Of a stretch of 64,000 nt of DNA, positions 13,801 through 27,200 are shown in pieces. Numbering within the stretch: position 1 is the first letter of the stretch; the number at the start of each line of letters is the position of its first letter. The stretch is taken from positions 124,001-188,000 of the forward strand of contig JASWJB010000003.1 in the NCBI GenBank assembly GCA_032433595.1. The letters run 5' to 3'. The notes below the pieces were generated by a model that saw nothing but the letters and a program-made list of their open reading frames with translations, was not told the origin of the DNA and searched no databases. This stretch comes from Conoideocrella luteorostrata (taxonomy: Eukaryota > Ascomycota > Sordariomycetes > Hypocreales > Clavicipitaceae). The translations under genes were made by a program, and so were the position numbers.

Positions 13801-16800
13801 CAATCAAAGACCAGTATCGCTTACATTACTTCAACTTTACAGGGGCTGAAGAGATGGAGGTACTCCTAACCTACATCAAATACGAATCTTTGGATAATCG
13901 CTTATTCCAAGAGGCACCTCTCGGAAACGCGTCCTATCAACAAACATTAAGAAGACGAGCTTTCTTTGACGTGACAGCGACATCTATCGGAGGCCAGCTA
14001 TGCTTCAAGTTTGAGTATAGCAAGAACATGGCACATCAAAACGCCATCAGCTCTTGGATCCGAAGATTTGAGGAATTGCTTTGTACGACTGCTCAGGCCC
14101 TCGTACATGCCTCCCCCGTGCCTACTTTATCAGACTTCCCACTTTTGTCCATCAAAGATTATGCCACGTTAGATAGCGTGATTGAGAGCTGCAAGTCTCA
14201 GGCAAAAGTATACGACCTCGCCTTGATTGAATCTATTCATCCTTGCTCGCCGATGCAAGAGGGCATCTTGTTCAGCACTTCTCGAGCCTCCAGTATTTAC
14301 GACGCACAAGAGTTCTGGAGGGTGCTTCCGAAGTCTTCCGATACGACTGTGGATCCATACAGGCTCAAAGCAGCTTGTGAAAGTGTCATTTCTCGTCATG
14401 ACATCCTTAGAACGCATTTGGTCGAAGCCCATCATGGAAATACAGCTTTTGTTCAAGTAGTTCTCAAGGAAGTTAATGCTCCAATAGTTGTGACTACTTT
14501 CAAAGACTTGGATGATTTGATGAGCCAACCACTGCCCCAGTTGCATGAGGCAGGCACTCTCCCTTATCTATTCACGTTATGCAAACTAGCAACCGGTGAT
14601 ATCTATCTGCGTCTGGATATAAGCCATGCCCTGTCTGACGGCGTGTCAACTGGGATCTTGATGCGTGATCTCCTACAGGCCTATGGTGGCCAGCCTTTGT
14701 CAATGGGATCCACCTACAGAGATTACATATCTCATCTCGAGTCTCAATCCAAAGACAATACGCTCGAATTCTGGAAGCAAAACCTGAAAGACGCAACGCC
14801 GTGCCACTTCCCGCTTCTCAACGAATCTGAAGTCAGCAGCCCACCTGAGCATCGAAGCACCAGCGTGAAGCTTTCTGCTGAACAAAAAGACCGAGTGCGC
14901 GAATTTTGCAAACTGCACAATACGACGCTAGCCAATTTCATGTCCGCTGTTTGGGCACTGGTTCTTCCATGCTTTTCCGACGCTTCCTCTGATACAGTCA
15001 CTTTCGGATACTTGGCGTCTGGTCGCGACATCCCGCTGGCTGACGTAAATGAAATTTTAGGACCAATGATTACAATGTTGATCCGCAATGCCAATGTCAG
15101 GCCTGAAATCACGGTGTTGCAACTTATTGAAAGCATGCAACAAGACTTCATCCAGACTTGGCCACATCAGCACTGCTCATTGGGTGAGATTCATCATGCT
15201 TTGGGGCTCAGTGGTACACCCTTGTTCAACACAATCGTAAATTTGGGCAACGCGGGTGGCTTCAAACACGTCCCTGAAAGCGTGCCGGGTGATATTCTAT
15301 TTATGCCTGAGAATGTGCAGAGCCACAGCGAGGTAAGTTCTAAAGGTTCCAGTGCGCTTAAAAATACACATTTAGTCAAGCTCTTTTGTCTACATTTTTC
15401 TATTTGTGGATCTAAATTTGATTACATATGCTGACCTAAGTCTCCTGGCCGATAGTATGACATTGCTTTCAATATCCTTGACTCTGACAAAAGCTTCTGG
15501 CTGACGCTGGGTTACTGGGATCGCTGCCTCTCCGAGGATCATGCTAACGTTTTGTCCCATACCGTTCAAGCAGCTATTTCTTCAGTGCTTGAGAACCCGG
15601 CTCAGTCTGTTTCTAGTGTAAAGCTGGTAGATGAGTTCCACATGAACATGTTTCAAACCTGGAACGCTGATATCCCTGAGCCGATATTGGACTGCATTCA
15701 CGACGCCTTTGACAGACAAGTTAGGTTGCAACCAGAGGCCCCTGCTGTCTGTTCCATTGATCCGAAGGTGTTACTCTCATATAAGCAATTGGACAACATG
15801 GCCACCACTCTGGCAAAGGATCTACAAAACCTCGGCGTGGGTCCCGAGTCACTTGTACCATTTTGCATGGATAAGTCACCGTGGACACCAGTGGCGATGA
15901 TTGCTATTCTCAAAGCTGGGGGTGCTTGCGTTGCCCTCGACCCAAAACAGCCCATTCTGAGACTCAAGGCCATCATTGAGGCTTCAAGTGCCACTGTGGT
16001 TGTAGCATCGCCACAGCATCAAGGACTTTTCGCCGGCATTGTTCCTAATATAGTTGCGGTTGGAGAGGACTCTCTGTACTGCCTCGATGTTCAAGTCCAG
16101 GCTCCTCAGCATGCACCAGCAACTGCTCAGACAAATCACAACAACCCAGCCTTCGTCATCTTCACTTCTGGAAGCACAGGAACTCCCAAGGGTATAGTAG
16201 TCGAACACGGCGCGTTTTGTTCAAGTGCGCGATCTCACGCGCCTATTCTAGGCCTTAAGCGTGGTACAAGAGTCTTGCAGTTTGCTTCTTACACTTACGA
16301 TCTAAGCATTGCAGAAACCTTCACTACTTTGATGGTCGGTGGCTGTATCTGTGTTCCATCCGAGTATGATAGACTCAACCGGCTTGCTGCCGCTATCAAT
16401 GCAATGGAAGTGGACTGGATGTTCCTTACCCCAACGGTGGCCGCCTTCTTGCAACCAGAGCAGGTGCCATTGGTCAGAACTCTCGTTCTGGGAGGAGAAC
16501 ACGCAACTCATAACAACTTCTCGGAATGGGGCGGCAGACCAGGTATCTGCCTCATCAACAGTTACGGCCCGGCCGAGTGCTCCATCTGGACGAATGCCAA
16601 CGTGGGCGTTAAGACGACGTCGGACATTTCTAATCTCGGTCGCAGAATGGGCTGTTCACTCTGGGTTGCTGATCCCCGCAATCACCATCGACTCTTCCCT
16701 ATGTATGCTCGGGGAGAACTGATCATTGGTGGGCCAACGTTGGCGAGAGGCTATCTTCATGACACCGTCAAGACTGAAGCAGCATTCATTCAGCCGCCAG

Positions 16801-19800
16801 ATTGGTATGGAAAGAACGACGAAGACGGCCAACGACTTTACAAATCTGGTGATCTTGTTCATTACACTCTGGACGGGTCTCTATCTATCCAGGGCCGCAA
16901 GGACACCCAGGTCAAAGTTCATGGACACCGCATTGAACTTGACGATATTAACAGCAACATGGCGAGTATTTCGCTGATCGAGCATGCGACGACTCAGCTC
17001 CCTCGTACTGGTCCACTAGAAGGTCGTCTTGTTGCAGTCGCATCGCTCAAGGAGGACAGGCCTGCAGCAAGTGCCCAACAGCAAATTCTAAAGGTTATTA
17101 CAGACCCAAATCACACGCAAAATACCGCCTCTAAACTTAGACAAATCAGATCTGAGTTAGAAAAGCAGCTGCCCAAGCACATGCTTCCAAATGTTTGGAT
17201 TCTCGTTGAGAAGATGCCTTTACTCTCTTCCGGAAAGTTGGATAAACGCACAGTCAAAACCTGGCTGGATGACATGGATGACGAGACGTACAAACAGACA
17301 AAGTCAATGTCAACTTCAGATATTGCATCGACTCTGGACCTACCCGAGAATGAAACTGAACAAGCTTTGCAGCAGGTCTGGTCCGAAGTGTTGAAGTGTG
17401 AACGTGCAACTGTGGGAGCGACTGTCAGTTTCCTTAGCTTGGGAGGAGACTCTATATCGGCAATGCAGGCCGTCTCCAGGGCCCGTAACGCCGGCATCAA
17501 TATATTTGTCCAGGATATTTTCAGACTCAAGACTATCCGCAAGCTTGCAGAGCAGGCAGTTGTTGCGGGAGCAGTCGACCTACCGACATCCACGCCTGGT
17601 CGTTTTGGGTTGTTACCAGCCAAGGGAGGACAACAAATCGAACAGCTCATCAACGATTGTGTTTCCAATCTCCGTCTTGATGAAACCAATGTCAGCATTG
17701 AAGATATTTTCCCCTGCTCCCCAATGCAGGAAGGTATTCTAATTAGTCAAGCAAAGTCTCCAGACCGCTACCACGTGCGGGCACTGTTTGAAGTTTTGGT
17801 TCAATCAACCGAGCTTGTCGACGTGAGCAGGCTGGAGAGAGCGTGGATAAAAGTGGCCAAAAGACACCAGGCCTTGCGCTCCGTGTTCTTAGAAGGAGCT
17901 CTTGATGATGCGAGCGTACTTCAAGTCGTTTTGGACAGTGTCACTGTTCCAGTACTGAAGCTGGAATGCGACAAGCTCGAGGACTTCACGGAATCCGTTG
18001 AAGTCAATGAATACGCAAAGCATGGTCCGCCGTACCGGTTCTCCATCTGCAAGCTTCCTTCAGGGGTCGTTTACTGCCATTTGGCTATGACCCACGCGCT
18101 TGATGACGGTTCCTCTATGCGTGTGCTGCTCCGAGATGTATGTATGGCGTACGATGATTTGCTCCCAACGGGAGAACCACCGCTGTACAGCAATTTTATC
18201 TCGTACATCCAACGACAGCCAAAGGAAGTCGGCCTCAATTACTGGAAATCCTACCTAAATGGGGTCGTTCCTTCGAATTTCCCGGCATTAACAACTAGTG
18301 TATCGTCTCAGCCAACTGAGGACGGTATCGTCGAGCGATGGATCGAAGGAGATCAGGCTGGCGCTCTATTAAGACTTTGTGAGGAACACGACATTACTGT
18401 CGCGGATGTTTTCAAGACAGTCTGGGCAATCGTTCTAGGCTCGTTCCTCGGTGCCGAGTCTGTGTGCTTCGGCTACCTTGCTTCAGGTCGTGATGCTCCC
18501 GTAGCTGACGTCCATAATATCATGGGACCCCTCATTAATATGCTTATTTTCCACGCGAACATTGAGAAGTCGAAGTCGCTGGTTGAACTTTGCAAAGAAG
18601 CAAATGACTCTTATCTGCACGCACTGCCTCATCAACACTGCTCACTCAAAGAGATTCTCCACGCAACCCGTGGGGCTGGACAGTCTACGAGTCTTTTCAA
18701 TACTGTTGTGAACGTGCAAAAGGGAGTGACAAAATTCTTTGTCGATGAGCAAGATTCCACCGCTCACAGAACTATTGATCTCCGCAGCCGTGTCTTTCAT
18801 GATCCTACTGAGGTAAGTTTGTCCTACCCACTCTGACCTTTTTCGCTACATTTGTAAGACTCCTCGTCGTCCCCATCGCGCTAATACAATATGTGCGAAT
18901 ATAGTATGAGCTTAGCATTGATGTGCAAAACTTTGAGAGCTCAATGCTTTTCCTTATGAACTACTGGACGTCTCTTCTGTCAGCGGAACAAGCTAACGGG
19001 CTTGCCGACCTTGTCCTGGCTGTCGTGAATCGCCTCCTTGATGACCCTACTCAAACTGTTGGCCAACTTGACCTCTGCACCAGCGGTGACCTGGATGTGA
19101 TGTCTGGTTGGAACCAGAGCCCGCTAGTCGAAATAGACCGATGTCTCCACGACGTTATCGCAGAGCAAGCATCTTTGAAACCCGATGCCACTGCCATCAT
19201 CTCCGATGAAGGCTCTCTTACTTTCCGCCAACTCAATGAAATGGCCAACAGGCTAGCACATTACCTCAAAGAACTTGGAGTTGGCCCTGAAATAATTGTC
19301 CCTACCTGTTTTGAGAAGTCTATCTGGGCCATTGTTGCCATGCTTGGTGTGCTCAAAGCTGGTGCCGCATGTGCCGCTCTTGAACCCGCACATCCATTGG
19401 AGCGCTTGCAAACAATTGTGAAGGATACACATGCACCATTTATCCTCAGCTCTCGTGTTCAAACCACACTCGTGGCTCAAATCGGTCTACGGGCGGTTCC
19501 TGTTACAGAGAGCTCACTAAACAGCCTTCCCACGGTGCCCACGGCGCCAAGTGCCGACGTTAAGCCCGACAACAAAGCTTTCATCGTTTATACCTCTGGT
19601 AGCACCGGAACTCCAAAGGGCGCCATACTTGAGCACCGCAACTTGTACGCATCTTCCCGAGGTTTTGGTACTTTTGGAATGAACAGCGAATCCAGAGTAG
19701 CTCATTTCTCTTCCTACGCCTTCGATGTTAGCATCGGAGAGACAATGCTTGCTCTGACACATGGCGCGTGCGTGTGCATAATTTCGGAAGAAGACCGTCT

Positions 19801-22538
19801 TGGAGATCTCACGGCGGCACTCAACAGGCTTCAAGCGACATTCACGCAGTTAACTCCGACTGTGCTGCGCACCTTGGAGCCTAGTGAGCTGCCTTGCATG
19901 AAAACAGTGGTGACGGCTGGCGAGCTCCTGACTGACGACATTATTAACAAATGGGCTGATAGGGTTCAATTGTTCAACTCATATGGGCCTTGCGAGTGTG
20001 CCATCAACTCTACTGGAAGCAAGCTACTCAAGGTGGGCGCACGTGGTGCGCTGATCGGGAAGCCTCTGCAGTCCCGACTCTACATCGTCAACCCCGAAAA
20101 TGACCAGCTCTTGGTTCCTTCTGGTGCTGTCGGCGAATTAGTGGTCAACGGCCCGATTGTAGGACGCGGCTATCTGAACAATCCGGACAGAACCGAAGCA
20201 GCATTCATGACGGCACCTCCGTGGGCAAGCACATGTGGGGTAACTGGTCGATTCTATAAGACAGGAGATCTAGCTCGTTGGACTTCAGACGGCAGCATCC
20301 ACTATTTGGGACGCAAGGATGTTCAGGTTAAGATCCGGGGACAGAGAATCGAGCTTGGTGAAGTGGAGTGTCAGATTGCGGAGAAGGCAGGATCGGCTTT
20401 CAAAGCCGTGGTGGCGGCCGTTCCCGGAGGTGGAATATTAAAGCAGCGATTGATAGTGCTCTTATCTCTTGGAGATAACGCGCCTCGAAAAAGCGGTTGC
20501 ATGTCTATGATTGAAGACCCTGACCTCAGATCAAGGGCCATGGGAGAGATTTCCGACTTGAGGGAGGCGGTCAAGAAGAGTTTGCCACGACATATGGTAC
20601 CTGGTGTCTGGATACCCGTGCACAATGTGCCCAAGCTACCTTCAGGCAAGACAAACCGAAGGCTTATCAACCAGTGGCTTGAAGACATGGACCAAGAGTT
20701 GCACGCAGAGGTCACGACAAGTTCGCAGCAGAAGGTGATTCCACCCAGCTCAGACATGGAAGCAATGCTTCAGCGCATATGGGGAGACTTGTTGCATCTC
20801 GACGCTTCAACTATCAGTATGGATCAGAGCTTCTTCTCCCTCGCTGGCGACTCTGTGCTGGCTATGCAACTCATGGCTCGCTGCCGTGCTGAAGGTGTTA
20901 TGGTGAAGGTGCGAGATATCTTCCAGCACACCACCATTGCAGCCCTCGCTCCTTACTGCACTTGTTCTGTAGATATTGAGGCCAAGCATAACATGCAGGA
21001 TGATGGTCTGTCACGGACATCTTTGTCGGCAATTCAGGAGAGTGATCTCGATCTTGGGCTCAATATGTCCAACATCGAAGTTGTCTACCCGGCTTCTCCC
21101 ATGCAACGCAGCATCCTCAGCGTTCAGAAAACACAAAAGAACGCATGGTTCGCCAGCTTTATAGTGGAGGCTAGTTTATCTTCTAGGTCTGGATCATCCG
21201 ACTTGGAGGTCCTTGCAGAAAGCTGGCAGAAGGTTGTCAAGCGTCATGACATACTTCGCACCATCTTCAAAGCCGAGAAGAATACGGGTCGTTACTACCA
21301 AGCAGTGCTCAAAGATTTCGATGCTCCTGTCTCCTACATCACAGCTGAAACATCAGACGATCCTGCGGACATCTTTAATCTCTTCCCTGATATGCCGGAA
21401 GGTGATGTGCCACATCACCACATAGTTCTTGCAGAGACCACTTCTGGAAGTCGTATTTTCATGCAGCTGCAGATTAGCCATGCTCTATATGATGCCGTAG
21501 GCATATCAGTCCTGTGGCATGATCTCCAAGTCGCGTACTCCAGCATTCGACGGGATGATGTCGCTTTCGGCGACTGTCCCGCTGTTTCATACCAAGGGTT
21601 CATATCGTACATTGACGGTCTATCGAAGTCAACGGCTATCAGCTACTGGAAGAATCACCTAACTGGCACCAAACCGTGCTTTTTCCCGTCTCTGACGATG
21701 AAACAGTCGGACCAACTACCCTCTATCCCGCCTCCCTCTGTCAATGGATCATTTGCAAGCGTTTCTATTCCCATCGACAGAACGAGTAGGATACGGACCT
21801 TCTGCAAACAGCAAGCTGTTACGACTGCCAACCTCTTCCAGGCTGCTTGGTCTCTTGTACTACGTCATTTCACTGCATGCGATGATGTGAGCTTTGGATT
21901 TATGCTCTCCGGGCGTGACGCTCCCCTGCCCGAGGTTGACAGCATCCTGGGCCCCTTGATCAACCTCCTACCTTGCACGGTCAAATCTAGCAACCATAAG
22001 ACCATTGAGTCTTTATTGCGAGACTTGCAGTCCACCTACGCCGAGACTCTAACGGTAAGTCGTAATTTCATGGTTTCAAATAGTCACTGTGCCGGCTCTT
22101 ATCAGGTCTAGTTCGAAGGCTAACTTGTACACTCTCACAATCTAGAATCAGAACTGCTCCCTCGAAGAGATTCGAGAGGTGATTGGAATCAAAGGGCCAC
22201 TGTACAACACCTTCCTGAACATGCAGCGCGTGACGAGACAGGCGCCTTATTCCCAGAGTAGCGTGCAATTCAATGAAGTTAATGCCTTTATGGCGGACGA
22301 GGTATGTGCTGCTGTCGTACCCCAACCCTTCAGCACTTCACAGTGGCTAACAATCCAGCAGTACGCCATATCTGTGTATGTCTCGGATGCTGGTGATGAT
22401 ATTTTTATGGAAATGTCTTACTGGACATCAATTCTAAGCGATCAGGATGCAGAAATGGTCGGTCAGGCTCTCCTACGAGCATTGGACGTTTTGTTTATGG
22501 CCAAGCCGACCGACTCGCCATTGTCTTTGAAGCTTTAG
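1838..22538 (+). CDS. NRPS-1: five-module non-ribosomal peptide synthetase, C-A-T-(dE)-C-A-T-C-A-T-(E0)-C-A-T-C-A-T-C
   Basis: Cytosolic multimodular synthetase that would activate five amino acids and join them on carrier arms. Exons read as 1838-7243, 7306-10665, 10731-15332, 15456-18812, 18905-22054, 22146-22301 and 22362-22538; every junction is phase 0, total about 6735 residues. Approximate residues: C1 90-515 (HHGVSD at 219), A1 530-1060, T1 GGDS 1118, epimerase remnant 1190-1430, C2 1433, A2 1886, T2 2462, C3 2555, A3 3005, T3 3574, degenerate epimerase 3632-4062, C4 4089, A4 4540, T4 5119, C5 5204, A5 5660, T5 6221 (AGDS, not GGDS), C6 6300 to the end. All six C domains keep the second His and the Asp of HHxxxD. 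The final C suits fungal release by macrocyclisation. The N-terminal C lacks an upstream module, so a starter (acyl-accepting) role or intake of a chain in trans is possible. Hand-read specificity codes: A1 DSAMVIGVIK, A2 DMAYCGTIAK, A3 DAESDATIIK, A4 DLAFVGSIWK, A5 DVGQVASINK; I assign no substrates. Start: the first in-frame ATG; a second lies at 1850. Confidence 0.93.
5402..6130 (+). other. Truncated epimerase-like remnant inside NRPS-1 (residues about 1190-1430)
   Basis: Between T1 and C2 lies about 240 residues with the signature of the C-terminal half of a fungal epimerization domain: a block like ALRTEPIELLIG, then the site of the EGHGRE motif, here degenerate (EEYIRSEQ), then a late-E-like block. 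The N-terminal half, which carries the HHxxxD motif, is absent, and the normal epimerase length is about 450 residues. Seen: half-length and no catalytic His. Inferred: an internal deletion left an inactive linker. It stays in frame with the domains on both sides. Confidence 0.75.
12859..14155 (+). other. Full-length but catalytically degenerate epimerase domain in NRPS-1 (residues about 3632-4062)
   Basis: After T3 comes a complete-length epimerase-like domain. It opens with FPLTPAQAMHF, the usual LTPIQ-type start. The HHxxxD motif reads HELIAD (nt about 13249), so the second His, the catalytic base in this superfamily, is Glu. The EGHGRE motif reads SVNNGRD. The ALRTELIELLL block and the FGCFTTVVPV block (usually VGWFT) are still recognisable. 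Known of the family: epimerases need the His and the Glu of EGHGR. Inferred: module 3 probably does not epimerise its residue. Confidence 0.75.
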
Positions 22539-23335
22539 GTAGAATGGAAATGCAACACTATCTATTATATCCCATATTAATCGGTGGGCGGGATGGATTG
22601 TGGTATTTGTTATTTTTACTTTTGTATGTTTTATTTTCATAGAGGAGAGTGGTACTATCGGTAGTATGATGATTAGATGTGCGTCTGCAGAGTAATCCAT
22701 AACATCGGGTCAAGTTTGTATTGGAGTTTAGTTGATTAGTTGACTTCTAAACATCATAGTACCTTCTTTTTATCGACATTGCCAACGTAGGCAGTTGTAT
22801 TCTAGATCATGGACCGGCATCTCACCGGATTGACGGCTTGGCTGCTTGTGTCTTAACTAGTTGCACTTCAATCCTGCCCCGAAGCTTAGCTTGCGCAGAT
22901 TTTTCTACTAGTTTCCGGTACTTTCTGATATCAAGAGAACCCATTATGACATTTTAATTCATCTGCTTGCTCTGTGACCATGCCGTTACAGCATAGGAGA
23001 GACGAGCGGCTTCACCAAAGCCACCTGCTTCATCCTCTCGACCTACCTTGCATATTCCACAAATAGGAACTCATTTCGTTTTCTACAAGTTCTGAAATAA
23101 TGGCTCCCTCATAGTTTCATTGAAAATTTGCCCGGATGTTTAGCTGCCCGGCCGAATATCGCCATAGGGCTTCACTTCGGCGACCTCCTCTTGAGCCTTT
23201 ATAAAACTGCTCAACCGTCCAGACCTGGTGCTTTCCCATGTCGATGGAATGCTTCTCTTGGAGCTCACTCTAATTTTGTCGCTATCAGCTAGATCGAAGC
23301 CTTATCACGCATTGAGAGCCGCGATCTTGGTCTGC

Positions 23336-23349
23336 TCACGTGCACGTGA
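23336..23349. promoter_or_regulatory. 14-bp palindrome with two overlapping CACGTG boxes
   Basis: TCACGTGCACGTGA is its own reverse complement and contains two CACGTG E-boxes sharing a base pair of spacing. E-boxes bind bHLH factors in fungi. It lies 940 bp before transporter 1 and 800 bp after NRPS-1, so its target gene is not clear. Confidence 0.4.
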
Positions 23350-24139
23350 CGTATCCGCCACGGCGATACTCTAATACACCATTCTTCTCCGCACACTATA
23401 ACTTCTTGTTGGAAATTTATTAAAAATAAATTAAACAAAGGGCAAAAAGGAAAATAAGTCCTATAGTAGTCCGTATCTTGTGATGGCGCGTTTGTTTTTC
23501 TTTATTTTTAATATTGTTTAGGGTAGGGGGTAGATCTCGCTGAATTTATGCTTAATACTATTCATCGCTCATTAAATGGCATTCTACATTCTATTCCGTA
23601 TCAGCATTTTAGACGTTCTACACTGCAAGCCACTGTTCAACCCTGCGCTTCGTACTCTGCAGTAGTTCATTGTATGACTTGCCAACGCTTCGTCTCTAAA
23701 CTGTTTACCCGGTCGTATTATGGTGCCTGGTTGCATAATCCTGTGGAGAAGTTCATCCAGCCACCCCCACTTCTTGTCCGTCAGCATCATTCGTGATTGT
23801 GCTTACTGAGACCCTCACGCCGGCTTATCTGCGGGGTCTTTTCAATTATGTAGCTAGGCGCTGGCGCATGGAATGGGAAGGTGCAAAGCGGAGGCGTTTT
23901 AGTTTCCACTTGACGCGTAGAAGAGAGTAGCGGGAACTTTTGGCACTGCTTCGAGATAGTAGTACGATATTCCCGTGCGTCTGACACCACGGACCCTTTG
24001 TTTTTGACTGGTCTCTGTGGGGGCTTCGATTAGTGGACCCCACGTCTACATACAGTAAGCTGAGTGGTGGAATTTTTAGCCTGCAGAACTTGATTGGATC
24101 GCCAGGGCAGGGTGTGTACTCCGTATTTAGTGCAGCTTT

Positions 24140-24148
24140 CGGACTCCG
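24140..24148. promoter_or_regulatory. CGG-N3-CCG palindrome upstream of ABC transporter 1
   Basis: CGGACTCCG sits within the longer near-perfect palindrome TTTCGGACTCCGAAA (24137-24151), about 140 bp before the transporter ATG. CGG half-sites in inverted order are the usual target of Zn2Cys6 regulators. The same core recurs upstream of the small repeat-peptide gene (57584). Confidence 0.45.
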
Positions 24149-24287
24149 AAAAGGTGCGCTAGGTCAAAAACTGCTAGGCTTAGGGCTTAGAGTCGATACA
24201 TATATCTGCTGTAGATGGTCAATGGCATGTGCACGATTTGGGAAAACGGTCGATGCGCCGCTGTTCTTCTGTTGCGCCATCTAAGAC

Positions 24288-27200
24288 ATGAGTTCAAACA
24301 CGTCAACTTGTCTCACCGGCGCCGACGACTCGTTCGGTCCGCGAGTGAATGTCGCATGCCGTGCTTTCGACTTCACGATAAAGTTTGAAGATCTGATCCT
24401 CGCTTGTTTACCCTCGGCCGTGTTCCTGCTCTTGCTCCCGCTGCCAATATGGCTGCTGTGGAGATCACAGCAATGCGTCAAGCGATCTGTATCGTTATTC
24501 ATTAAGCTGGTATGTCCGAGTAGATGGTGATGACAACAATGCATATTTCGACTTGCATTCTCGATATCTCAGTAGCTAATGAGAATCATGCATTAACTTC
24601 AGGTCATCATCGGGGCTTTGTTAATCTGCCAAATCGCCTTCCTCGCCTTAAGAATATCCGGCTCGCATATTGACCGTAGTCATGCCTCCCTCGCAGCAGA
24701 CGTTTTACAAATTGTATCTGTGGCCAGTGCGCTTCTCTTGTCATACATGAATCACTGTCGCTCTGTCCGACCCTCGACCTTGCTCATCCTCTTTTTCTCC
24801 GCGCGGACACTAACGGATGTGGTGCGTGTGAGGACCCTGTGGCTTATCCCAGAAGCAAGAGATACAAGTATCGTGCTCTCCCTGAGTCTGGCGTTGGTCT
24901 TGGTTGCACTGGTTGCGGAGTCTGTTGAAAAAGACTCGATCCTGACCGGATCGGCCGAGAAACCAGCTACTCCAGAGCCATTCAGCGGGTTCTGGAAGCA
25001 AGCGAGCTTTGTTTGGCTCACTGCGACATTCCGCCGTGGGTATACACAGGTCCTTTCTGTGCATGATCTGCCGGAATTGGATCCGAAGCTTGACAGTGAG
25101 GTTATTGGCCGGGAACTACAAGAAGCCTGGGCAAAAACAAGTTCGTCATCAAGGCTATTCCGCTGCTTTATAGGCCAGCAAGGGGTGTACTGTAGCCTGC
25201 TAACATAAGTAATGTCTAGACAAGAAGTCTGCCAAGTATGCACTCTTTCGAGTATGTCTGAGAGCCTACTTTTGGCCATTCTTATCCGGCGTGATACCAC
25301 GATTGTGCCTCACGGCCTTCACCTTCTGCCAGCCCTTCCTCATCAATACGATTGTTACCTGGGTTGGCTCTACCCACGCTTCCATGGCCTTTGGTAAAGG
25401 GCTAATTGGGGCAACTGCCCTTGCTTACGCTGGTATGGCTGTAAGTTAGCACACAAAGTAGAGAGGAGATATTGATAGAAGCTCAACACTAACGGATATT
25501 GCTCTCTCTGTCAAGGTATCAACCGCTCTATATGAGTATCGCTCAATTCGGTTCGTGATCCGCCTGCGTGGCGGATTGATCAAGCTAATCCACAGCCAGA
25601 CCGTCCGTGCAAGGGCCGTAGATCTTGGTGAAATCACCGCAGTCACTCTGATGGGAACTGACGTGGAGCGTATCGCAATTGGTTTCCGATACATCCACGA
25701 GATCTGGGCATGCTGCATCGACGTCGTCATTGCAGCCTACCTTCTTGGCAGGCAAGTTGGTTTGACTTGTATCATGCCTATTGTAATAATATTTGGTGCG
25801 TGCGCTGCTGCCAGCTGCTCTTGCGAAACCCACGATAACGTCAGCTAACTCGTCGCCCGCGTGACTCACAGTTTTTATTGGGGCCACACTTCCACTCTCT
25901 GCGTCTACTAGTACCGCTCAGCGACTCTGGGTAGAAAAGGTCGAAGATCGGCTGCGCCTTACCTCCCATATGTTGGAAAATATCAAAGCTGTGAAGATGC
26001 TGGGACTGTCCCAAAAGCTATCATCAATAGTTCAAGGTCTTCGTCACGCCGAAATTGTGGCGTCAACTGCCTTTCGAAAGCTGCTCATTTGGAGAATTGT
26101 TCTTTGTAAGAACGCCCCATCGCCAAGCGCAAGTAATAATGACTGACAAGAGTATGTATAGCCCAGGCACCAGTGGATCTAGCTCCGATAGCAACGTTCA
26201 CCTTGTACGCCATTATCGCAGTCGTAAGAAAAGATGACTCTCTGCTGGCCGCCCAAGCTTTTACGTCATTGTCTTTGGTATCTCTGCTCACAACTCCTGT
26301 CTTGACTCTCATCCAATCAATACCTGCTGTCGTTCAGTGCATGGGATGCTTTGACAGAATGCAAGAATACTGTAGCGCTCCGTCTTCTCCCGTTAATGAC
26401 GATGAGCAGATTCAGGATCTTGAATTGCCTGACAGGTCTTCTGAGAGCCTAGAGAAAGTGTTGGCTCGATCACACTCGCGAGGCTATTTTGTAGATATCC
26501 GCAATCAGGACTATGGATGGAAGGATACCAAAGGCCCAGTTCTGCTAAATGTTAATCTTAAGATCCGCCATGGTACTTTCACCATCGTAGTAGGCCCGGT
26601 TGGTAGTGGAAAGTCGACTTTGCTTGGGAGCATTCTTGGAGAGACTTTGGTTACTGAAGGTAGCGCTGAGCGGAACTTTGGCACTGTTGGCTATTGCTCC
26701 CAGACACCGTGGATGCAGAGTCACACTATCCGTGAGAATATTGTTGGCAGCACGGTGTTTGACAAAGATTGGTATGCCACAGTCATATGGGCATGCGGAC
26801 TTGAAGGCGATCTGTCTCGGCTTGCACAGGGCGACAGAACCGCTGTGGGAAACAATGGACTGAAATTGAGTGGTGGACAGAAGCAACGGATCGTGAGTCC
26901 GCTCCGAGCTTCTCTCAAATCTCCTCTACTGCTTAACTAACTAATAGTGATAGGGACTGGCTCGAGCTCTGTATTCGCGCTGCAAAGCGGTTCTCCTCGA
27001 TGATGTATTTAGCGGAGTCGACGCGACAGCCACGGAGAAGATTGCATCGCGTCTCTTCGAGGCCAATGGACTTTTCAGAACGATGGGGACCACCGTTGTT
27101 CTTGCCACGCATTCGAGTAAGTGTGCAACGAACAAGATTAAGACATAAGGGGCTATTGCTGATCAATCTGCTCGCTTCCTAGACGTCTTCTTACCATTTG

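Larger units (their letters stand above)
22539..24287. other. Intergenic region between NRPS-1 and ABC transporter 1
   Basis: No supported gene. The first 200 bases after the NRPS-1 stop are T-rich and suit a 3' end. At 23336-23349 is a 14-bp perfect palindrome of two overlapping CACGTG boxes. At about 23410-23520 there is a run of A- and T-rich sequence, followed by a short open frame without recognisable motifs that may be a decayed repeat. At 24117-24151, about 150 bp before the transporter ATG, sit TACTCCGTA and the palindrome TTTCGGACTCCGAAA. Confidence 0.6.

Noticed and set aside
23548..23796. Small gene in the NRPS-1/ABC-1 gap
   Set aside because: Mirror frames of the same length on both strands and no recognisable domain; more likely a decayed repeat.
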